Shown here piece by piece: positions 59,749 to 64,000 of a stretch of 64,000 bases of DNA. This stretch comes from JBBARC01 sp040400005 (GTDB lineage Bacteria > Pseudomonadota > Alphaproteobacteria > Acetobacterales > Acetobacteraceae), in assembly GCA_040400005.1 (NCBI GenBank), contig JBBARC010000011.1, positions 5,897-69,896 on the forward strand. Reading direction: 5' to 3'. Below the pieces are notes generated by a model. It saw only the letters and a list, made by a program, of their open reading frames with translations. It had not been told where the DNA came from and made no database searches. A program made the position numbers and the translations under genes. The first letter of the stretch is position 1. Each line of letters starts with the position of its first letter.

Positions 59749-60354
59749 CTATGGGGATAGCCGCTCCGCGTGTTGCTCGAGGCGCGCGAGAAAGCCGTGC
59801 GGATACCGCAGGTTGCCTTTCCTGGCACGTCCTAGGAAGCCCTGCGTCGCCCGGCGGGACAATGGAGTCATCTCGTTTGCCAGAAAGGCAGCCAATTCGG
59901 GTAACTGGGCCCCATGCGGATAGTGCGACGCCGCAGACTTGAACCTCCCGCTGGTCGCGCTGCCCCATGCCGCGTCGGGCCAGGTGCAGTCCGTCCGGAG
60001 AGGCCCGTCGGCGGAGTCGTCGTAGTAAGAGGGAGCAGATAGGCGCGAGGCCAGCCATTCCACGACGCTGACGGAGACCGCGTTCCCCACCAGTCGCCAG
60101 CGGACCGACCGCCTAGCGTTGGCCTCTGCGGGAAGCGTCCATCCGCGGGGGAAGCCCTGCAGGTTCTCCGCGTCCTCGATTGACGGCATTCCGACCGAGC
60201 CATCCGGCATCAGGACGGCAGGCGGAGAAGGAATCCCGATTGTCGAACCGGCCTTCAGCGGGGGAACGGCGTTCGCGGCGAGGCCGGTGGACGGCGGCCC
60301 AGTTCCAAGGAAATGATGCCCGTCCAGGTCCAAGGTGGCAGGATGGATGGCCAC
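59749..60354 (-). pseudogene. C-terminal fragment of C5-cytosine DNA methyltransferase
   Basis: 201 codons from a GTG. The C-terminal motifs IX/X are clear: ENLQGFPRGWTLPAEA, RWRLVGNAVSVSVVEWLASRL, and a further tail (LSRRATQGFLGRARKGNLRYP) seen in Dcm-like enzymes associated with vsr. The N-terminal two-thirds (SAM site and catalytic PCQ loop) are absent: the frame upstream ends at the vsr stop (60376-60378) only 21 bp before the GTG. It is therefore a truncated, inactive remnant, probably formed by deletion. Confidence 0.85.
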
Positions 60355-60375
60355 TGGGCAACCCCCTGACGAGCC

Positions 60376-60846
60376 TCACGGAAGGTCTAGGGTATGCGTC
60401 CCCCGGATTTCCTTGAAGTCGGGACCGCCAGCTATATTTGCGGCAAGGATACTTTGTAGCTTGTCGGGCAACAGACGCCCCTTGCCCTTGAGGGCGCACT
60501 GCCAGACGGTGATAACCCTCCAGCCTAGCGCCGAGCACGCCGACGCCGCCAGTTGGTCCCGCCGCCGGTTTGCGGCGATTTTTTCGGCCCACCATGCGTG
60601 GTTAGTCGCGGGGAGCCGTCCTGCCCGACACTCGTCCCCGTGCCACAGGCAGCCATGAACGAAGCAAACCGTCTTATGCCTGGGCAGTACGATGTCCGGG
60701 CTACCCGGGAGGTCGCGGACATTCAGTCTGAAACGGTAGCCTGACCGATGGATGAGTCTTCGGACCAGGACCTCGATGTCGGTGTTGTGCTGCCTGACCG
60801 CTCTCATGCGGTGGCTACGCTCCCGGGGAGTAAGCGTGTCAGTCAT
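60376..60846 (-). CDS. vsr: Very short patch repair endonuclease
   Basis: 156 residues from MTDTLTPRERSHRMRAVRQ. Vsr motifs: RRLIHRSGYRFRLNVRDLPG, SPDIVLPRHKTVCFVHGCLWH (catalytic Asp and zinc/base-contact residues), and HAWWAEKIAANRRRD. It nicks T:G mismatches that arise from deamination of 5-methylcytosine, so it normally accompanies a Dcm-type methyltransferase. Here the partner is truncated immediately downstream. The gene appears intact. Confidence 0.93.
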   Translation of the reverse strand: MTDTLTPRERSHRMRAVRQHNTDIEVLVRRLIHRSGYRFRLNVRDLPGSPDIVLPRHKTVCFVHGCLWHGDECRAGRLPATNHAWWAEKIAANRRRDQLAASACSALGWRVITVWQCALKGKGRLLPDKLQSILAANIAGGPDFKEIRGTHTLDLP

Positions 60847-61043
60847 CTGCTCGGGTCTCGCATCGGCGGTCGTGCTGCAAATCGCCGGTTTCCTTGCTGT
60901 TTGCACTCGCCCGTTGAGCCCTTGCAAGGAACAATGCGAAGCTGACTTGCCGTCGCTGAGTCTCAGTGAGGGCTCGGCATGGAGCACTCTCTGTATCACA
61001 ATACCGAGCGGGGCGTCATGATCGCAAGGGTGATAGTCCCGGT

Positions 61044-61403
61044 ATGACGCGGCTGGCCTCTGCTATCGGCGGCTGGCATAATGCGGTCATGATCAACGAG
61101 CGAGGCGGCGTCCGGCAAGGGGACGGGACCAGCGACAGGCGTTGGGTCCTGGTGACCGACGATGGTGCCGTTTCTACGTTGGGACGGGCGACCGACCCCA
61201 ACGAAGTTGAACTCGCTAGGGTTGAGGAAGCTCTTTCGGCTCGCGGCGCCGGTGCCTGGCTCGCCGTTCAGAGCCATTCGTTCTATCGCTCCCCACCGCC
61301 AAGTTTCGTGGCGGTCAGGCGTCTTGGGACGGAAGGCCTCCCCTTCGACGATGCGGTCGCCGCCGCCATCAAAGCTCACTGCTTTCCGACGCTTCCACTG
61401 TAG
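61044..61403 (+). CDS. Hypothetical protein
   Basis: 119 residues from ATG 61044 with AAGGGTGA upstream; ATG 61089 (MINERGGVRQ) is also possible. RWVLVTDDGAVSTLGRATDP and LARVEEALSARGAGAWLAVQ look like genuine protein; the C-terminus has FVAVRRLG. Family not recognised. It is divergent from vsr and lies in the mobile region, so it may belong to a former defence island. Confidence 0.5.
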   Translation: MTRLASAIGGWHNAVMINERGGVRQGDGTSDRRWVLVTDDGAVSTLGRATDPNEVELARVEEALSARGAGAWLAVQSHSFYRSPPPSFVAVRRLGTEGLPFDDAVAAAIKAHCFPTLPL

Positions 61404-61493
61404 GCAACATAGGTCAGGCTGTAGCGAATTCGAGGTCTCCCACCGCACGGCGCATTCGCCAATGTGACGACTACGGATGCCGAGGATCGCCGA

Positions 61494-61685
61494 AGGTACT
61501 GGCTGGAACGCCCCCAGCCTCGGCGCAGGCTGCGGCCCACGGCGGTAGACCGGTTCGGATTGGGTGCGGCAATGTTTGCGCACAGTGGGGCGCGACAGGT
61601 GCAGGTCACGCGCGATCGAGCTGATGCTCTCCTGGCTGATCAGGTGACGGCGCCGGATCTCGGCAATCATATCCATAAACAACAC
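61494..61685 (-). pseudogene. IS21-family istA remnant
   Basis: The first 64 codons of an IstA-type transposase: MLFMDMIAEIRRRHLISQ, ESISSIARDLHLSRPTVRKH (helix-turn-helix) and PQPAPRLGAF. Similarity stops there and unrelated sequence follows, so only the N-terminal DNA-binding part remains. It indicates an old IS21 insertion. Confidence 0.75.
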
Positions 61686-61719
61686 CCCAGATACTCCAGC
61701 TCAAAGGCTGGATGATCGC

Positions 61720-62337
61720 ATGGACCAGGGTGGAAACTATTGGACGCTGTTTATCCCCGGAATCTGGAAAGTTTTGCACGCTGTTTTACAGTCCAGACAT
61801 CTTGCCTTTCAGGGTATTCGGCCCGTCTCTGGCAAGGGCGTGGACGAAGGTACGCTGACCTTGTTCCGTCGCGCGGACCTTACGCCGGAGGTCATGCGCG
61901 CCATTCTGGACTTACAAGCGCGACCGCCGGGCACGGGACAGGATAAACACCGATCTGCGTTCGCCAAGGCCGCGCGGGCAGCCGCGGCGGTTGCCACCAC
62001 CTGGGGCGCCCGCTTTAAGCGCACCAACAACTGTTTCACTGAAACCAAGACTGGCCGGACACTCCAGGTGGTGTCGGGACATCGCCCGGACCTCACGGGC
62101 GTGTTCTCCTTCAAGCTTAACCCCAAGTCGCTGGCGAGGCTGCGCGAGCGGGAGAATTCTTGGGTGGCGCTGGTTCCTGCTGAGGGCGACATCTTCGTGC
62201 TCGCCCCGCTTGTAGCCATTCCGTGGCGCGGGGGCAGCAAGGACAACGCCTATGTCACTCTCCGCTTCGACGGATCTGGGCGGCCATTGAATGCGCCGGA
62301 AGGGGCTGAGGCGATCCGGCTGGAAGGAGAGAACTAG
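61720..62337 (+). CDS. Hypothetical protein near vsr
   Basis: 205 residues. The start is uncertain because the first ATG lies close to the istA remnant. TLTLFRRADLTPEVMRAILD, NCFTETKTGRTLQVVSGHRP and GVFSFKLNPKSLARLRERENSW look like real protein with alternating basic and aromatic residues. Family not recognised. In a region with vsr and a cytosine methyltransferase remnant it could be a restriction endonuclease gene, but nothing in the sequence proves this. Confidence 0.5.
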   Translation: MDQGGNYWTLFIPGIWKVLHAVLQSRHLAFQGIRPVSGKGVDEGTLTLFRRADLTPEVMRAILDLQARPPGTGQDKHRSAFAKAARAAAAVATTWGARFKRTNNCFTETKTGRTLQVVSGHRPDLTGVFSFKLNPKSLARLRERENSWVALVPAEGDIFVLAPLVAIPWRGGSKDNAYVTLRFDGSGRPLNAPEGAEAIRLEGEN

Positions 62338-63006
62338 GCTCAATCGAATAGAAAGGCCACGTGATGGGTGAAATTTTGGCCATACGCTGATGAGTTCATC
62401 CAGCGTGTACCCAAGAAGCGCTGTCGGCGCGGATAGCGAACTCCGCATGCCGACCCCCTTGATGGCCTCGTAATCTATTCAACTTCCTCATCGTCCCTCT
62501 CTGTAAAATTATATTTTAACGAAGTTAAATCAATTAGTTGGCGAATTTTTATCTATTCATCGGATTTTTCCGTGAGCTTCCAGAACCCAAAGCCATGTGC
62601 ATCAATCGCTCTGACCGGCCAAAGTGGTGGGCGGGAGAACAGCGGCCGGGACCGAAAATCGGGAATGACAAGCTATGGCTGTCGTCGAGAACTTAAGCCG
62701 GACGAACCCGAAATCGCTCGCGTGGGGCTATAAGGGGCAGCCCGCATCCCTGCCGCGATCATGGGGTGCGGGTGGTAAAACTAGTCGTATCAGACGGATG
62801 CTTGGTTGCCGCTGGCCTTGCGTGGCCGCATGGCAGGGACCGCAAAACTCGATCTTGCCCGCTCGTGGCGCGCCTACCACGTCAAGTAGCGGTCTGTTGA
62901 TAAATAATCGGGCATACTAGGCCAGCCTGAGGAACCTGCTTGCTGCTGGCGAGCTTACTGTGCCACTAAATAGCTGTGCGCGCCTGACAAGGCAGATTGA
63001 TTGGCG
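62338..63006. other. Intergenic, AT-richer stretch
   Basis: About 670 bp with no convincing gene. Its AT-rich centre (62500-62560) contains the palindrome TTTAAC-GAA-GTTAAA at 62515-62529. An open frame at 62675-62920 has no family-like sequence. Confidence 0.5.
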
Positions 63007-63249
63007 ATGGGAATGAAGTTGATGCAACAGGCTGAGATTGAGGACCGTCGGGCGAGGGCCCACAAGAAACTCGCTCTATATCGCGAAATCAAGGCGATGC
63101 ATGCTCTTCCCCTGAAGCAGCACGAATCTGTGGACGCACTCTTCGACGCTGCCCTCCGGCATGGTGACCCCGGCACCGAACCGCCTTCGGTCGAGGTCAG
63201 CGTTGCCCGCGCCAAGACATCAGACAAGCGAGTGCTCGAACACGCCTGA
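63007..63249 (+). CDS. Hypothetical small charged protein
   Basis: 80 residues from ATG 63007; a TTG at 63001 is the only in-frame alternative. The N-terminal half is a probable amphipathic helix (LMQQAEIEDRRARAHKKLAL), the rest is mixed. Family not recognised. It sits between AT-rich DNA and the ISAs1 transposase and may be a passenger or host gene of that element. Confidence 0.35.
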   Translation: MGMKLMQQAEIEDRRARAHKKLALYREIKAMHALPLKQHESVDALFDAALRHGDPGTEPPSVEVSVARAKTSDKRVLEHA

Positions 63250-63381
63250 AGTGCCACAAGGCGTCGGCCACCCAAATGACTTGGCCATGTGACCAGGGGA
63301 ATCGCATTAGGAATTCGGTCTGATCCTTGCGGCGCGGCTGAGGATTGATTCTGCTTTGACTTCTCATGATGGAGAGGTCGA

Positions 63382-63969
63382 ATGGGATGGTTTGGTACGT
63401 GCTTCGATGATTTGCCTGACCCAAGAACAGGCAACGCCACCCGGCATAACTTACTCGAAGTGCTCACGATTGCGTTGACAGCATCGATCTGCGGGGCTGA
63501 GACTTGTGTGGATTTTGCGGACTTTGCCCGTGATCGCGCAGCCCTGTTCGGCGATTTCCTCAAGCTCGAGGGCGGCGTGCCCAGCCACGACACCTTCTCG
63601 CGGCTGTTCCGTATCCTTGACCCCACCCATTTCGCCCAGTGTTTCGGCCGCTTCCTCGACAAACTCGGGGCGGTCGGGGGCGGCGTGCTTGCCATTGATG
63701 GCAAAACAATGCGCGGATCGTTCGACACTGCCGCCGGTCAGTCGCCGCTACATGTCGTGACAGCCTTTGCCTGTGAACGCCGCCTGGTGCTTGCCCAGGC
63801 TGTCGTTGGCGATAAGCAAAACGAGATTATAGCCGCCCGCACCGTATTGGAAATGTTTGATATCAAGGGCATGCTGGTGACCGCGGACGCCTTGCACTGC
63901 AATGCCAAGACCGCCCGGCTGATCGTTGAACGTGGCGCGGACTACCTTGCGGCGCGGCAATCAGGGTGA
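63382..63969 (+). pseudogene. ISAs1-family transposase, 3'-truncated
   Basis: 195 codons of a DDE transposase: FDDLPDPRTGNATRHNLLEV at the N-terminus, catalytic Asp in LAIDGKTMRGSFD, second acidic position in VTADALHCNAKTA. The third catalytic residue and the rest of the C-terminal domain are missing because a stop occurs in the GADYL segment, where ISAs1 proteins usually continue toward KGNQ. Either a frameshift or another insertion has broken it. Confidence 0.88.
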
Positions 63970-64000
63970 GAACGCGCGACAATCAAGGTGAGAAAGTGTT
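63959..64000. mobile_element. Possible end of a second insertion sequence
   Basis: Two imperfect direct repeats, CAATCAGGGTGAGAACG and CAATCAAGGTGAGAAAG, 24 bp apart, start where the transposase frame is lost. Repeated short motifs are typical of IS21-type termini. The window ends here, so the element itself is not seen. Confidence 0.35.

Noticed and set aside
60996..61685. One 229-codon minus-strand gene
   Set aside because: Only the first 64 codons resemble IstA; the remainder is antisense to the plus-strand hypothetical gene, so it is a remnant fused to random frame.
62675..62920. 81-codon ORF in the AT-richer gap
   Set aside because: No family-like sequence, no ribosome binding site, composition typical of random translation.
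1..64000. CRISPR array
   Set aside because: The direct repeats in the window are contiguous tandem units or isolated palindromes; none has the regular repeat-spacer pattern.

Overview
The window looks like the chromosome of a high-GC alphaproteobacterium, most likely Rhodospirillales/Acetobacteraceae. This is inferred from gene content and style: FYDLN-acid protein, IalB-like protein, PhaR, Bpt-type leucyltransferase, the ispH-thrB-rnhA order, and abundant long intergenic palindromes. No rRNA, intact tRNA or CRISPR array is visible.

Layout. 1-5560: 3' end of a beta-helix protein, a small coupled ORF and a ChaA-type cation/proton antiporter, then a minus-strand trio (GT87-like membrane glycosyltransferase, SAM methyltransferase, DPM1/GtrB-like GT2) suggesting polyprenyl-phosphate-sugar use in the envelope. 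5624-7170: arsR-arsC-aqpS arsenic operon. 7142-10279: minus-strand GT4 glycosyltransferase, Tat-exported six-hairpin protein and dienelactone hydrolase. 10394-17854: PAP2 phosphatase, DUF1329 protein, FYDLN protein, IalB-like protein, RlmN, a chemoreceptor and a 2OG-Fe(II) oxygenase. 17962-29110: a large minus-strand block with a type I secretion ABC transporter and its HlyD adaptor, a Sel1-repeat protein, a 983-residue bifunctional glycosyltransferase, an Ala/Pro-rich protein and a GT4 enzyme; it may make and export a glycosylated surface product. 29435-44993: mostly core genes (GNAT, RDD, Bpt, VWA protein, PhaR, XRE regulator, aldehyde dehydrogenase, dienelactone hydrolase, YHS protein, an MshEN-AAA+ ATPase, VapBC, transketolase, TypA, SDR).

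45285-47288 is an accessory patch: a secreted Cys-rich protein, a tRNA-like 3' fragment, and a two-gene pair whose upstream member resembles Tse2-type ADP-ribosyltransferase toxins. 47285-59063 returns to core genes (methyltransferase, acyl-CoA ligase, acyltransferase, gyrB, POTRA protein, TrmH-type methyltransferase, pseudouridine synthase, lipoprotein, ispH, thrB, rnhA). 59064-64000 is a decayed mobile region: a C5-cytosine methyltransferase fragment next to an intact vsr, an IS21-type istA remnant, unknown ORFs, and a truncated ISAs1 transposase running into what may be another IS end.

Repeats are a strong theme. Five copies, one of them half-length, of a ~150-bp palindromic element with AAAAGTCTTTT arms lie between genes; two GTAG-headed REP-like hairpin loci and two other multi-hairpin intergenic blocks are present; and short GC-rich minisatellites (12, 14 and 16 bp) recur, three of the 12-bp arrays lying inside coding sequence and encoding Pro-rich tails. 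Gene calls rest on reading the protein sequences; no database search was run.
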